In this document: positions 17,359 through 26,892 of the stretch, piece after piece
Numbering within the stretch: the stretch's first letter is position 1
Layout: every line of letters starts with the position of its first letter
NCBI GenBank assembly: GCA_039698035.1
Contig: JBDKSW010000004.1
Span: 248,001 to 312,000, forward strand
DNA length: 64,000 nucleotides
From: JAJFUI01 sp039698035
GTDB lineage: Bacteria > Planctomycetota > Planctomycetia > Pirellulales > Thermoguttaceae
Direction: 5' to 3'
Notes under the pieces: model-generated
The model's input: the letters and a program-made list of their open reading frames with translations, nothing else
Databases searched by the model: none
Told to the model about the DNA's origin: nothing
Position numbers and translations under genes: made by a program

Positions 17359-18392
17359 GTTGCATGATCCTTGTAGTTCAATTCCGTCCACAAATAGGCC
17401 AAGGTCGATTCGGCGCCTTGGTTGCGATTGACGCCCGACCGTTGCAAACCGTCGCCACAGGCGCCTCGCCGCGCGTCGACAAGCGGCCGCCGCAGGCTGT
17501 TCCCGCCATGAAACCACGCGCGGGCCCGACGGAATGCCGCCAGATACTTCTCGTCCCCACGCCAAGCGAACGCGGCAAGCGACGCCTCGGCCATCGTGGC
17601 GGCTTCGACCGGTTGCTGATCGTAGAGCGACTTCTCTTCCCCGTGCGGATACCAATCGCTGTTCCCGATCGGCCAAAAACAGTTTTCGACCGTGGTCTCG
17701 CGGTCCAGAAAGTCGAACGACGCCTCAGCCACGGCAAGAAACTCTTCCCCCGGCCAACAGCGGGCGGCAGCGAACAGGGCGTGCGGCAACACGGCGTTCG
17801 CGTAGGTCATCCGCGACTCGAACCAGGGCCAATCGGGCCGTCGAGAACGGTGATAGTATGTCACCAGCCGCCGCGCCGCGGCTCGGGCAACGTCCTCGAC
17901 TTCCGCAACACCTTCGACCTCCGACATCGCTAAATGGGCCCATGCCAAGATCACGTAAGCTTGCGCCCGCAGACTTCGCAAATCAGCAATCACGGGCATC
18001 ACCGCGACGATCAGCTCTCGGGCCAGCGCGCGATACCCGTCGGGCAGACTGCCGCCGAGCACCTCGGCCAAAGCCAGGACGGCCTGGCCTTGGCTGTCGC
18101 CCGTGCCTTCGGCGTCGAGCCAATCGCGCTGGTAACTCATAAAGTTATGAAAGCCCCGGGCAGGGCAACGAGCGTGTTCCAGGAAGCTCAGGTAGGTCGT
18201 CACCCGGCCGAGCATGCGTTCTCCCGGTTGCTCCCCCCAGAGGCGCGCACAGAGGCGCAAGGCCCGGGCGTTGTCGTCGGTCGTATAGCCGCTTTCGCGC
18301 CGCGGAACGCTATAGATCGCGTGTTGGATCAGCCCGGTCGAGTCGGTCATGCGGTCGAGATGGTTCAAGGCGATCGGTTCGCTAGCCTGCAT
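17286..18392 (-). CDS. Alpha/alpha-toroid-like protein of the GT4-GH130 cluster
   Basis: A 368-residue soluble protein starting MQASEPIALNHLDRMTDSTG; the segment SGYTTDDNARALRLC, repeated Trp/His-rich helices (GFHNFMSYQRDWLD, WPWFESRMTYANAVLPHALF) and GNSDWYPHGEE suggest an (alpha/alpha)6 barrel as in glycan-acting enzymes. I know this family as one that neighbours GT4 and GH130 genes, without an established reaction. The first 28 bases overlap the end of the GT4 gene and the last 73 overlap the GH130 start codon chosen here. Function is inferred only as glycan-related. Confidence 0.75.
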   Translation of the reverse strand: MQASEPIALNHLDRMTDSTGLIQHAIYSVPRRESGYTTDDNARALRLCARLWGEQPGERMLGRVTTYLSFLEHARCPARGFHNFMSYQRDWLDAEGTGDSQGQAVLALAEVLGGSLPDGYRALARELIVAVMPVIADLRSLRAQAYVILAWAHLAMSEVEGVAEVEDVARAAARRLVTYYHRSRRPDWPWFESRMTYANAVLPHALFAAARCWPGEEFLAVAEASFDFLDRETTVENCFWPIGNSDWYPHGEEKSLYDQQPVEAATMAEASLAAFAWRGDEKYLAAFRRARAWFHGGNSLRRPLVDARRGACGDGLQRSGVNRNQGAESTLAYLWTELNYKDHATWAANRRPRISTRTYSIATATTQS

Positions 18393-19627
18393 GAGATGCC
18401 TCCGGGGATGAGTTCGTTGGAGCGTTGTTCGGCGCCAGGGGGCGAAGACAACCGGCGATCGCGCCAGCGGCGGCTTGGCCTGGTTTCTGCCGCGACACGG
18501 CTGAAGATGTCCAAATATTGCCGGCCGACGCTCGGCCAAAACATGGGCTTGGCATACTGGTACGCGCTGCGTCGCGTGCGCACTCGGAAGGCCGTGTCGG
18601 TGAGAAATCGCAGCGTCGCGTCGGCCATGGCGTTGCTATCGCCAAACGGGACGAGCAGGCCGCGTCCCTCGGCCAAGACTTCCTCCGCGTAGAGGTACGG
18701 GGTGCTAACCACCGCCCCGCCGGCCGCCAGGGCGTAGGCCAACGTGCCGCTGGCAATTTGATCTTTGCCCGGATACGGCGTCACATAGACGTCGCAGGCC
18801 TGCAAGTGCCAGAGCAAGTCGCCGAGGCTGAGATACTTGTTGACAAAACGCACATTCGCCGCAACCCCAAGGTCCTCGGCCATCTTGATTAAGCTCTCCC
18901 GGTAGACCTCGCCTTCCTGACGCTTCACCTGGGGATGCGTGGCGCCGACGATCAAGTAGATCGCTTCTGGAAAGGCGGCAACGATGCGGGGCATGGCCCG
19001 GATCATGTACTCCAGCCCCTTGCCGCGATTGATGAGCCCGAAAGTGCAGATGATCTGCCGGCCCGCAAGTCCCAGCCGAGCCTTGTGCAAGCCGTCGCGT
19101 CCGTACGGAACCTCGGGCACACCATGCGGGATCACCTGGACGTAGGAACCCGACACACCGTACACGTCGGCCAGCAGCCGCGCGGCGACCTGGGTCATGA
19201 CCACGACGCCGTGGCTGCGCGCCGCCAAGTTTTGGATAATCCGCCGGGGCAGGGGGGCCGGATCGGTCAACAGCGTGTGGAGCGTCGTAATGATGGGCTT
19301 GCGGCAGCGGCGCACGAAGTCCAACACGCGATTGCCCCATTCGCCCGGATAGAGGCCAAACTCGTGTTGCACGCTCACCACGTCGCAAGGACCGTCGTTG
19401 GCCACCTCGGCGGCCAGGCAGTAGGCGTCCGGCCGGCTGTTGTCGATGACGTGAACCACACGCGGGTCGTCATAACAAAGATCCCGAGTCTTCTGGATGG
19501 CCGCAACCGAGGACCACGGCTCGGGCGCCACCATATCCACGGCGTCGGCCGAGTCCCGAGTGAACGTCGCCAGCCCACATGCTTCCGGAGGATAGGTCGA
19601 TATGAAAAGGGGCCGAACGGTTTTCAT
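18365..19627 (-). CDS. GT4-family glycosyltransferase
   Basis: A 420-residue GT-B glycosyltransferase: N-terminal Rossmann domain (LFISTYPPEACGLATFTRD, DVVSVQHEFGLYPGEWGNRV) and C-terminal nucleotide-sugar domain (ICTFGLINRGKGLEYMIRAM, CDVYVTPYPGKDQIASGTLA, the E/Q-rich donor-binding segment before AEEVLAEGRGLLVPFGD). It is probably a mannosyltransferase given the GH130 partners, which is inference. First gene of the four-gene unit reading 19627 to 14819; about 450 bases without a gene lie upstream. Confidence 0.88.
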   Translation of the reverse strand: MKTVRPLFISTYPPEACGLATFTRDSADAVDMVAPEPWSSVAAIQKTRDLCYDDPRVVHVIDNSRPDAYCLAAEVANDGPCDVVSVQHEFGLYPGEWGNRVLDFVRRCRKPIITTLHTLLTDPAPLPRRIIQNLAARSHGVVVMTQVAARLLADVYGVSGSYVQVIPHGVPEVPYGRDGLHKARLGLAGRQIICTFGLINRGKGLEYMIRAMPRIVAAFPEAIYLIVGATHPQVKRQEGEVYRESLIKMAEDLGVAANVRFVNKYLSLGDLLWHLQACDVYVTPYPGKDQIASGTLAYALAAGGAVVSTPYLYAEEVLAEGRGLLVPFGDSNAMADATLRFLTDTAFRVRTRRSAYQYAKPMFWPSVGRQYLDIFSRVAAETRPSRRWRDRRLSSPPGAEQRSNELIPGGISCRLANRSP

Positions 19628-20083
19628 AGGTCAACTCCAGAGGTTGAGTTTCCAACGACAACCTTGCTCGCGTGCAGGGGGATGCGATCCGATGATCAAT
19701 TCATGAAAACGATCCTCATGCCTTGCGTGAAACAATGGGCATTTCATGACAAACATCTCTGACATGTTATTGCCATGCCGCGGGAACGGGAATCAGAGAC
19801 TCTCCGACGCGCACATTGGGAACATTCCCTAGCCCAAACGATGGCGACACCATCCGTGCGACTAGGCCGGGATGCGTTGATCGTCCTTACAGGCTTGCCC
19901 CCTGTGCGGCAGGCGGAATCGGGAACCGCAGGGACGGAGACTGCGCATAAGCTCGGAGCAGACGCTCGATCATTGGAAGCGAGCGTGTGTCGGCCTGGCC
20001 GTTGTCGAGCCTTGGCCTGTTGGCTCATCTTCCCTCTAGATCGACGCTGGGGGGGGCGAGCGATTCAAGGGCGCGCGGTGGAC
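19628..20083. other. Intergenic region between the GT4 gene and tolC
   Basis: 456 bases. It must hold the minus-strand promoter of the GT4-GH130 unit, but no good sigma-70 pair was found. A run of eight G lies at about 20049. A plus-strand frame of 118 codons (19775-20131) shows no protein-like features. Confidence 0.45.
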
Positions 20084-21469
20084 TCAATCAGGGGCAACGG
20101 CCATACCCGCCTGAAGACTGCCGCTCAATAGGTTTCCTTCAATGGCCGCGGCCGCCGCGCGGAGTTCTCGGAGAGCGTCCAGGTAGATCAAGTTCGTCTG
20201 AAAGTAGGTTCGCTGGGCGGTGAGCAAGAAAAGAAAATTGTACTCGCCCTGCCGGTAGCCCTTGTTGGCCAGATCGAGCGACGCCTGGGCGCTGGGCAGG
20301 ATGTCGCGACTGTACTTTTCCACCTGATAGCGCGCGGTCTCGTATTGCTCAAAAACGGTGGCCAGGCGCTGCTGCAATTCCAACTGGACCCGTTGCACCT
20401 CGTTTTGGGCCGCCAACAATTCCGCCTCCGCCCGATGGATGTTTCCCTGGTTGCGATTGAAGATCGGCATGGGAACGCCCGCTTGGATGGTGCCCCAAGT
20501 GTATTTGGTGGCGTTGTCGTACTGCACACTCGCTTGCAGGTCGATGTTCGGCACCCGCTGTGCTCGTTCTCGGGCCAGGGACGCCTGCGCACGGACGATG
20601 CCCGTTTGGGCGGCAGCAAGCTGCGGACTTTGGGTCAGGAGCCGGCTGTAGGTTTCTTCCCAGGTCAGTTCGTGCAAACCGTCCCACGCCTCTCCGATCA
20701 GCCGTTGCGGCGGCATGGCGGCCGCTCCGACAACGGCGGCCAGATTGCGCCAGGAGGCCGCATGCCGGTTCCTCGCGCGTTGCAGGAGAACCCGGGCCGA
20801 TTCCGCTTCGATGCGGGCCTGCAAGACATCGGCGCGGGCGACCTCCTGAGCTTTCATCAGCGATTCGGTGGACCGAACGCCCTCCTCGCCGATGCGAACC
20901 AGTTGCTCGGAAAGCTCCATCGTGCGCTGGGCGATCAATACGTCGTAGAAGCCTTGCCGCACGTCGGTCAGCACTCGCTGCCGCTGCGTCTGAAAGGCCC
21001 ACTCGGCCTGTCGTATTTCCTGCTCGGCCACGTTTTTGCCAAGCCGAAGTTTTCCTGCAGTGATAATTTCCTGGCCGACGAAGCTGCCCTGCTGGCCGCT
21101 TTGCCCCTCGTTGCCGATTTCCGCACCGACGTATCCCGCCACGGGATTGGGGTAGAGCCCTGCCTGGACCCAGCGTCCGCGCGCAGCCTCGATGTGACGT
21201 GCCGCTTGCGCCACGGTGGGATTGCACTGCAAAGCCATCGCCTCCAGATTGGCCAGCGTCATGCCGACCGGCCCGTCCGGTTCTCGAAGGGGCTGAGGGA
21301 CTTGCTCCGGCTCACCAGCTTGCGGCGATTGGGCCATCGGGCGCTCGGAAACGACCGAAAGGCTGCTCCCGTTTGGGCCAATCAAATCATGCGGCGCCGA
21401 TTGGGCCGTCACCGTGTGGGAAAGAGCCGCTGTAAGTGCGGCGACAATGACCCATTTGACGGGACTCAT
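20084..21469 (-). CDS. TolC-family outer membrane efflux protein
   Basis: A 461-residue protein with a signal peptide (MSPVKWVIVAALTAALSHTV) and two outer-membrane-efflux repeats: NLEAMALQCNPTVAQAARHI in the first and a matching EETYSRLLTQSPQLAAAQTG in the second, with long Gln/Ala/Glu-rich helices. It forms the trimeric outer-membrane channel of a tripartite efflux pump. Its ATG overlaps the stop of the RND gene by four bases, so it is translationally coupled to it. It is the last gene of the metal-efflux operon. Confidence 0.92.
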   Translation of the reverse strand: MSPVKWVIVAALTAALSHTVTAQSAPHDLIGPNGSSLSVVSERPMAQSPQAGEPEQVPQPLREPDGPVGMTLANLEAMALQCNPTVAQAARHIEAARGRWVQAGLYPNPVAGYVGAEIGNEGQSGQQGSFVGQEIITAGKLRLGKNVAEQEIRQAEWAFQTQRQRVLTDVRQGFYDVLIAQRTMELSEQLVRIGEEGVRSTESLMKAQEVARADVLQARIEAESARVLLQRARNRHAASWRNLAAVVGAAAMPPQRLIGEAWDGLHELTWEETYSRLLTQSPQLAAAQTGIVRAQASLARERAQRVPNIDLQASVQYDNATKYTWGTIQAGVPMPIFNRNQGNIHRAEAELLAAQNEVQRVQLELQQRLATVFEQYETARYQVEKYSRDILPSAQASLDLANKGYRQGEYNFLFLLTAQRTYFQTNLIYLDALRELRAAAAAIEGNLLSGSLQAGMAVAPD

Positions 21470-24400
21470 GGGATGACCTCCTTGTCATCTGCTTCCTTCA
21501 GTGTCAATTCCACACGTTGCTGCGCCACAAGACGCTGTCCGGCCTTCCGGCCGACTGTCCAGAACAGGGCCGGACGCACAAGAAACTCCAGCAGTGTGCT
21601 GCTGATCAGTCCGCCGATGATGACAGTGGCCACCGGGTAGAGGATCTCCTTGCCGGGCTGACCGGCGGCCATCGTCAAGGGCACCAAGCCGATACCTGCC
21701 GTCAGAGCGGTCATCAGCACGGGGGCCACCCGTTCCTGCCCTGCCTGGACCATCATCTGGCGGGACCATGCTCCGCCTTCGTATCGCACGAGATGCAAAT
21801 AATGATCGAGCAGGAGGATGCCGTTGCGCGTGGCGATGCCGCACAAAGAAATCAGGCCCACGAGGCTGGCGATGCTGAGCGTCTGCCCAGTCAGAATGAT
21901 CGCGGCCACCGCGCCGATAAAGGCCATCGGCAATGCGGCCATCACCTGGAGCGAAAAGTTCACCGACCGGAACATCGTGAACAGAACCAAGAACATCCCG
22001 GCCAGCGACAACAGAAACAGCACGGCGATCATTCGCGAAGCTGCCTGCTGGCTCTGGAACTGCCCGCCGTACTCGATGAAATAGCCCGTGGGCAGCGAAC
22101 GTTGGACCGATGCGAGTCTCGTTTGAATGTCCCGCACCACGTCAACCAGACCTCTCCCGGAAATGTTGCACTGCAAGACAATTCGCCGTCGGACCTGCTC
22201 CCGGTTGATGGTATTGGGGCCGCCGGCTTGGTAAATTCTGGCCACCGACGCGAGAGGCGTCGTCCCGCCCTCGGGCAGATCGAGCGACAGGCGACTCAGA
22301 GCGTCGAGATTCTCGCGGTATGGTTCGTCAAACCGCACAAACAAATCGAATGTCCGCTGCCCCTGAAGGACTTCGGACACCACGCGGCCGTGCATAGCCG
22401 TTTCGATGAACTCATTCACGTCTCCCGGCGTTAGGCCATAGCGAGCAAGCTGGTCGCGATTCAATTCGATGCGAAGTTGAGGAATCGAGATCTGCGGTTC
22501 CGGCATCAAGTCTTTGACTCCCGGCACGCGGGCGACAATTTCCTGCATCTCTTTGACCTTGGCCCGCAGCACCTCGAGGTCGTCGCCATACAGCTTGACG
22601 GCCACTTGCGCTTGGACGCCCGAGAGCATGGCCGAGATCAAGTGGGCCAGCGGCTGCTCAACACTGGTGACGATGCCGGGAATGTCGGCCATGGCCTCGC
22701 GGATGTCGTCGAGCACTTCTTCCCGGCCGCGCCCGCTCTTCGGATCAAAACTGATGACGAACTCGGTCATGTTGACCCCGATCACGTGCTCGTCCAGTTC
22801 GGCGCGGCCGGTCCGGGCGACAAACTTTTCAACCCCTTGAATCGTTTGCAGCCGCCGCTGGACCATTGCGGCGACCTCCTTGGACCGCTGAAGCGACGTT
22901 CCCGGCGGCAAGAGGACGTTCAGTTGAGCCACGCCCTCGTCAAAGGCCGGCATGAAGTCGCTCTCGATCCGCGACATCGCTATTCCGCTCAGGACAACCA
23001 CAACCGCCGCGACGGCTAGAACCAGCTTTGGCGCTCGCAGACTGAGGCCGATCGCTCGGGCCGCCAACCATTTCAGCCCCCGCAGCGTCAGACTCTCTTT
23101 CTCGCGGCGAGTGACGCGCGAATTGGGAAGAAGCCAGTAAGACAACACCGGCGTCACCGTAAGCGACACCACGAGCGAGGCCAGGATCGAGATAATATAG
23201 GCGACTCCCAACGGCGTGAACAACCGTCCCTCCATTCCACCGAGCGCAAACAGCGGAATGAACACCAACACGATAATTAGCGTGCTGAAGACGATGGAGT
23301 TGCGAATCTCCGCACTGGCTTGAAACACGACCACCAGAGGCGGCTTCGGTTCCATGCTTTGCCGGTTTTCGCGCAAGCGGCGAAAAATGTTCTCCACGTC
23401 CACGATGGCGTCGTCCACAAGTTCGCCAATGGCAACCGCCAGGCCGCCGAGCGTCATGGTGTTGATCGACATCCCGAAGCACTTGAACACCAGCCCCGTG
23501 ACGACGATCGAGAGCGGAATGGCCGTGAGCGTGATGAACGTCGTGCGGAAGTTCAGCAAAAACACGAACAGAATGATGGCGACCAAAATGCTGCCGTCAC
23601 GCAATGCGGCAACGACATTCTCGATAGCCAGGTCGATGAATTTCTTCTGCTGATACAGCTCTGGGGCCATGCGGATGTCGGCCGGAAGCGACGCCTTGAG
23701 TTCTTCCAAGGCGACCGTGACGCGCTCGGTCAATTGCCGCGTGTCAGTTCCCGGCTGCTTGTTGACCGTCAGGATGACGCAGGGCCCGCCCGTGAACTGG
23801 CCGTCCTCTTGCCGGACGAACGCGGCGCTGTCGCCTCGCTTGATTTCCGGCCCCTCGATCACTTTTGCCACCTGGGCCAAGAGCACCGGGCGTCCGCCCC
23901 GAATCTTCACCGCCAACTTGCGCAAATCCTCGACCGATTGGACCCGTCCCAGCGAGCGAACGAGAAATTCGTTGGGGCCTTGGCCATCGAGATAGCCGCC
24001 CGTGACGTTGCTGTTGCTCTTTTGGAGGGCCGTTTCGATCTCATGCAAGCTGGCGCCAAAGGAGAGCATCGCTTCGGGATTGACCAACACCTGAAACTGC
24101 TTGCGACCGCCGCCCATCACAAACACTTGCGAGACGCCCGGAATCGTCAGAAGCCGCTGCCGGACCGTCCAATCCGCCAGCGTGCGCAGCTCCAGCAGGC
24201 TCGTCTTGTTGTTCTCGCTCCAGATGCCGACGATCATGATTTGCCCCATGATCGACGAAACCGGGGCCAATTGCGGACTGACGCCTTTGGGCATCCGGTC
24301 GGCGACCAACGAGAGCTTCTCGGCGACAATCTGCCGATCTACGTAGATGTCAGTGCCCCAGTTGAACTCCACGTTGACAATCGAGATCCCGACGCCGGAC

Positions 24401-24654
24401 GAGCTTCGCACCGCCTGGACGCCCGTGGCGCCGTTGAGCGCCGCTTCCAGCGGAATGGTAATCAGAGCCTCGACCTCCTCGGGGGCCATGCCGGACGCTT
24501 CGGTCATCACCGTGACTCGGGGCCGGTTCAGATCAGGGAACACGTCGAGCGGCAGGTGATACAGTTGCCAGCCCCCAAAGCCGAGCACGAGCAACGCGGC
24601 GGCGATCACCAAGAGCCGGTGCTGCAATGAAAAACGGATAATGGCGTTCAGCAT
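21466..24654 (-). CDS. Heavy-metal efflux RND transporter (CusA/CzcA family)
   Basis: A 1062-residue HME-RND permease starting MLNAIIRFSLQHRLLVIAAA; the frame extends to an ATG at 24696 that would overlap the adaptor gene. Twelve membrane segments and two large periplasmic loops are visible. The TM4 signature AIGELVDDAIVDVENIFRRL carries the acidic relay residues, the metal-site loop reads ESDFMPAFDEG, and GGTTPLASVARI lies in the porter domain. It exports metal ions by proton antiport. The TM4 motif matches neither the copper (CusA) nor the zinc (CzcA) type exactly, so specificity is open; the Cys- and His-rich neighbours favour a soft metal such as copper. Confidence 0.93.
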   Translation of the reverse strand: MLNAIIRFSLQHRLLVIAAALLVLGFGGWQLYHLPLDVFPDLNRPRVTVMTEASGMAPEEVEALITIPLEAALNGATGVQAVRSSSGVGISIVNVEFNWGTDIYVDRQIVAEKLSLVADRMPKGVSPQLAPVSSIMGQIMIVGIWSENNKTSLLELRTLADWTVRQRLLTIPGVSQVFVMGGGRKQFQVLVNPEAMLSFGASLHEIETALQKSNSNVTGGYLDGQGPNEFLVRSLGRVQSVEDLRKLAVKIRGGRPVLLAQVAKVIEGPEIKRGDSAAFVRQEDGQFTGGPCVILTVNKQPGTDTRQLTERVTVALEELKASLPADIRMAPELYQQKKFIDLAIENVVAALRDGSILVAIILFVFLLNFRTTFITLTAIPLSIVVTGLVFKCFGMSINTMTLGGLAVAIGELVDDAIVDVENIFRRLRENRQSMEPKPPLVVVFQASAEIRNSIVFSTLIIVLVFIPLFALGGMEGRLFTPLGVAYIISILASLVVSLTVTPVLSYWLLPNSRVTRREKESLTLRGLKWLAARAIGLSLRAPKLVLAVAAVVVVLSGIAMSRIESDFMPAFDEGVAQLNVLLPPGTSLQRSKEVAAMVQRRLQTIQGVEKFVARTGRAELDEHVIGVNMTEFVISFDPKSGRGREEVLDDIREAMADIPGIVTSVEQPLAHLISAMLSGVQAQVAVKLYGDDLEVLRAKVKEMQEIVARVPGVKDLMPEPQISIPQLRIELNRDQLARYGLTPGDVNEFIETAMHGRVVSEVLQGQRTFDLFVRFDEPYRENLDALSRLSLDLPEGGTTPLASVARIYQAGGPNTINREQVRRRIVLQCNISGRGLVDVVRDIQTRLASVQRSLPTGYFIEYGGQFQSQQAASRMIAVLFLLSLAGMFLVLFTMFRSVNFSLQVMAALPMAFIGAVAAIILTGQTLSIASLVGLISLCGIATRNGILLLDHYLHLVRYEGGAWSRQMMVQAGQERVAPVLMTALTAGIGLVPLTMAAGQPGKEILYPVATVIIGGLISSTLLEFLVRPALFWTVGRKAGQRLVAQQRVELTLKEADDKEVIP

Positions 24655-24676
24655 GGTAGTCGGTGGCTCGTGGCTA

Positions 24677-26173
24677 TCAATGATTGTGTCCCGCATGGGG
24701 ATCGGGAGCGCCGCCCGCCCTGTTCTTCATCGCCAGATGGACCTGATAAGTCCCGGCAACAATAACCATCTTGCCAGGCGTGAGGGCGCCGTCATTGGCA
24801 ATCACGGCCGAGTATTCGTTGCGGTATTCCACGCGCACGGCACGGCGATCGAAATGGCCGCCGTTCTTCTCAAACACGTAGAACTCCGGACCGTCCTGCA
24901 CCACAGCGCTGACGGGCAACACGATTCGTTCGGCCCAGCGTTCCACAGGAACCAAAAGACTAAGACGCTGCCCCGGCTTGAATTGCCAGGCCGAGAAACG
25001 GTGTCCATCGGTCTCCTGGTCGCGCACGAGCTTATTGGGCAGTTGCGCGTAGAACAGAAAGGCGCGGGATTCAGGCTCGACTTTGCTGGCCACGTAAAGA
25101 ACCCGCAAGTTCGTTGCGATCTGACGCTTCTGGCCATCGGCGTCGAGGACGGCCGCGAGTCGCGCGTCGTTCTCGACAGCCTTGTCGATCGCCAAGGCGT
25201 CCTGCTCAAACGCCTTGCCTTGGATATATAACTCGCGGTGATCGGCAAGCACGCACAACAACTCGCCCGCCTTGACGTGTTGGCCGTTCTCGACCTTGAG
25301 TTCCTGAACCTGAAGCACACACGGCGAATCGTCTTTCCGCGTTTCGCCCCGTTGCTGGGGAACTGCAACCGTCACCTGGCTGAGCAACGTGCGACGGGCC
25401 AGAATGCCGTCCACTTGCTGCGGGGACAGCCCGTGCAGCAGAAGCCGCTGCCGTTGCGAGCGATGGGCAGCCTGCAATCGACGCTGCTCGTACTTGCGCT
25501 CCAGCAGGGTCTTGCCCGAAACGACGCCGTCGGCGACGACTTTCCCTAAACGGTCGATCTCCCGCTGGACGACGTCCAGTTCTTCCGCGGTCCGCAGGAA
25601 CTCCGCCTGGGCCTCGACGACCTCCTCGTGGGTCAAACGGAGATCGAAGAGCGGTTGGCCAGGACTTAGCGTCTCGCCCTGAAGCGGCCAAATCCGCGTG
25701 ACAACACCCGTCAACGGCGCCGCAACCTGGATGCTGGATCGACCGGGCCGCTCAACGATCATCGCCGGCACGGAGATCGTCCTCTCGAAAGGACGCAACT
25801 CGACCTTGGCCAATTGCAGGCCCACATTCGCCTGTGCGGCTTGGCTCAACTGGACCGCTTCTGCCTCAACGTGCCCGTGGTCGGGCGTCTTTTCGTCCAG
25901 CGATTCACGGGCATGGTCGTGACCGGCCTCCTCGCGGCCATGTGCGCCAGGCGTTTCCGCCTCGTGGTCGTGCTCTCCTTTACCGTGAGCTTCGACCGCT
26001 TCCGCACCAGGTTCATCATGCCGCTGGGCGGCCCGATCGCTGGCTGGCGTTCTTGCGGCAAACACCCCTAGAATCTGCCGATTGCCCACCAGGGCATAGC
26101 CAACAAGGGCAACCAATCCGACGACGGCGACCCCAACCGCCAGCCGCCACCAGCTATTGAAATGGAACCTCAT
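24677..26173 (-). CDS. RND efflux periplasmic adaptor, His-rich (CusB/CzcB type)
   Basis: A 498-residue adaptor. ATG 26173 follows GGAGGGAAGA, an excellent ribosome site, so the longer frame is rejected. An N-terminal membrane anchor (WWRLAVGVAVVGLVALVGYA) is followed by a His/Glu-rich segment (about 55-105: HDEPGAEAVEAHGKGEHDHE, GREEAGHDH), a barrel-sandwich/coiled-coil hairpin (EAQAEFLRTAEELDVVQREI) and a beta-barrel. The C-terminus ends PDPHAGHNH. Metal-binding His clusters at both ends suggest it senses or hands over the ion to the pump. The gene ends 22 bases before the pump ATG. Confidence 0.92.
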   Translation of the reverse strand: MRFHFNSWWRLAVGVAVVGLVALVGYALVGNRQILGVFAARTPASDRAAQRHDEPGAEAVEAHGKGEHDHEAETPGAHGREEAGHDHARESLDEKTPDHGHVEAEAVQLSQAAQANVGLQLAKVELRPFERTISVPAMIVERPGRSSIQVAAPLTGVVTRIWPLQGETLSPGQPLFDLRLTHEEVVEAQAEFLRTAEELDVVQREIDRLGKVVADGVVSGKTLLERKYEQRRLQAAHRSQRQRLLLHGLSPQQVDGILARRTLLSQVTVAVPQQRGETRKDDSPCVLQVQELKVENGQHVKAGELLCVLADHRELYIQGKAFEQDALAIDKAVENDARLAAVLDADGQKRQIATNLRVLYVASKVEPESRAFLFYAQLPNKLVRDQETDGHRFSAWQFKPGQRLSLLVPVERWAERIVLPVSAVVQDGPEFYVFEKNGGHFDRRAVRVEYRNEYSAVIANDGALTPGKMVIVAGTYQVHLAMKNRAGGAPDPHAGHNH

Positions 26174-26297
26174 TCTTCCCTCCACAACACCCGGTCGTCG
26201 CGCCACGGACGCACAGCTGCCTGCTTGGAATAACCACCATGACGACCGCCCGACCAACGAGGCCGAGCGGCGAAACAAGAGACCGCAAGCTCAACAA

Positions 26298-26816
26298 TCA
26301 GGCCAATTGAACGCCTGAACGCGCGTGGCGCGCACGGTCGCAGAGGGGGAGCGATGGGGCAATGTCGGAACCAAAAGCTGCGAACTGCTCTGACCGGCCA
26401 ACACCGTCGGTTAAGACGCTCGTGAAGCCGTCCGACCATGACCGGTCAAACGTCGGGTTCTTCGACAAAGTACGAATACCTTGGGCTGCCGACACGGTCT
26501 TCATCCACGCGCACCAATGACACTGCGATCGATCGTGGGGAACAATCGGCCGACCCAACGACGGCAAATTTCCCCATTGCGCAAGAGCCCCAGCACGGTG
26601 AACATCCACGGCAGACAGGCTTGGATCGCCATCGTTGTCGCCGCGAAAGACTGTCGGAACCAACGAACATCGTCGCGTGCAATCGGACTCGTCGTGTTGG
26701 CAGGCGAGACTCCCGCCGCCGTGGCCATGCATCACGGAAGACATGACCGAGGTTGCCAACAGCATCCACGCTGCCAGCAACCATCGAAAGACATTCTTAA
26801 CCGTGATGTTTTTCAT
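26298..26816 (-). CDS. Small secreted or membrane Cys/His-containing protein
   Basis: A 172-residue protein starting at ATG 26816 (GGTGGGAATTGGG upstream). An N-terminal hydrophobic segment (VFRWLLAAWMLLATSVMSSV) is followed by MHGHGGGSLACQHDESDCTR and a later SQCHWCAWMK, with no known domain. It is the first gene of the efflux operon (125 bases before the adaptor). The His/Cys motifs outside the membrane suggest a metal-binding accessory or sensor, which is inference from composition and context. Confidence 0.65.
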   Translation of the reverse strand: MKNITVKNVFRWLLAAWMLLATSVMSSVMHGHGGGSLACQHDESDCTRRCSLVPTVFRGDNDGDPSLSAVDVHRAGALAQWGNLPSLGRPIVPHDRSQCHWCAWMKTVSAAQGIRTLSKNPTFDRSWSDGFTSVLTDGVGRSEQFAAFGSDIAPSLPLCDRARHARSGVQLA

Positions 26817-26864
26817 CCCAATTCCCACCCAGCGGACACAACACCGACTTTGCAGCTTCGTCCT

Positions 26865-26892
26865 ATTGTATCGACAAGGCAAGCTGCAACAA
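26865..26892 (-). promoter_or_regulatory. Sigma-70 type promoter of the metal-efflux operon
   Basis: On the minus strand: -35 TTGTTG (26892-26887), 16-base spacer, -10 TACAAT (26870-26865), about 49 bases before the start codon at 26816. No dyad of the MerR/CueR spacing (19-20 bases) is present, and no regulator gene adjoins the operon. Confidence 0.5.

Noticed and set aside
19740..19790. TGGCAATAACATGTCA on the minus strand as a sigma-54 promoter of the GT4 unit
   Set aside because: The -12 GC is replaced by TC, so the essential dinucleotide is missing.
19775..20131. 118-codon plus-strand frame between GT4 and tolC
   Set aside because: No ribosome site, no protein-like pattern, and it overlaps the end of tolC.
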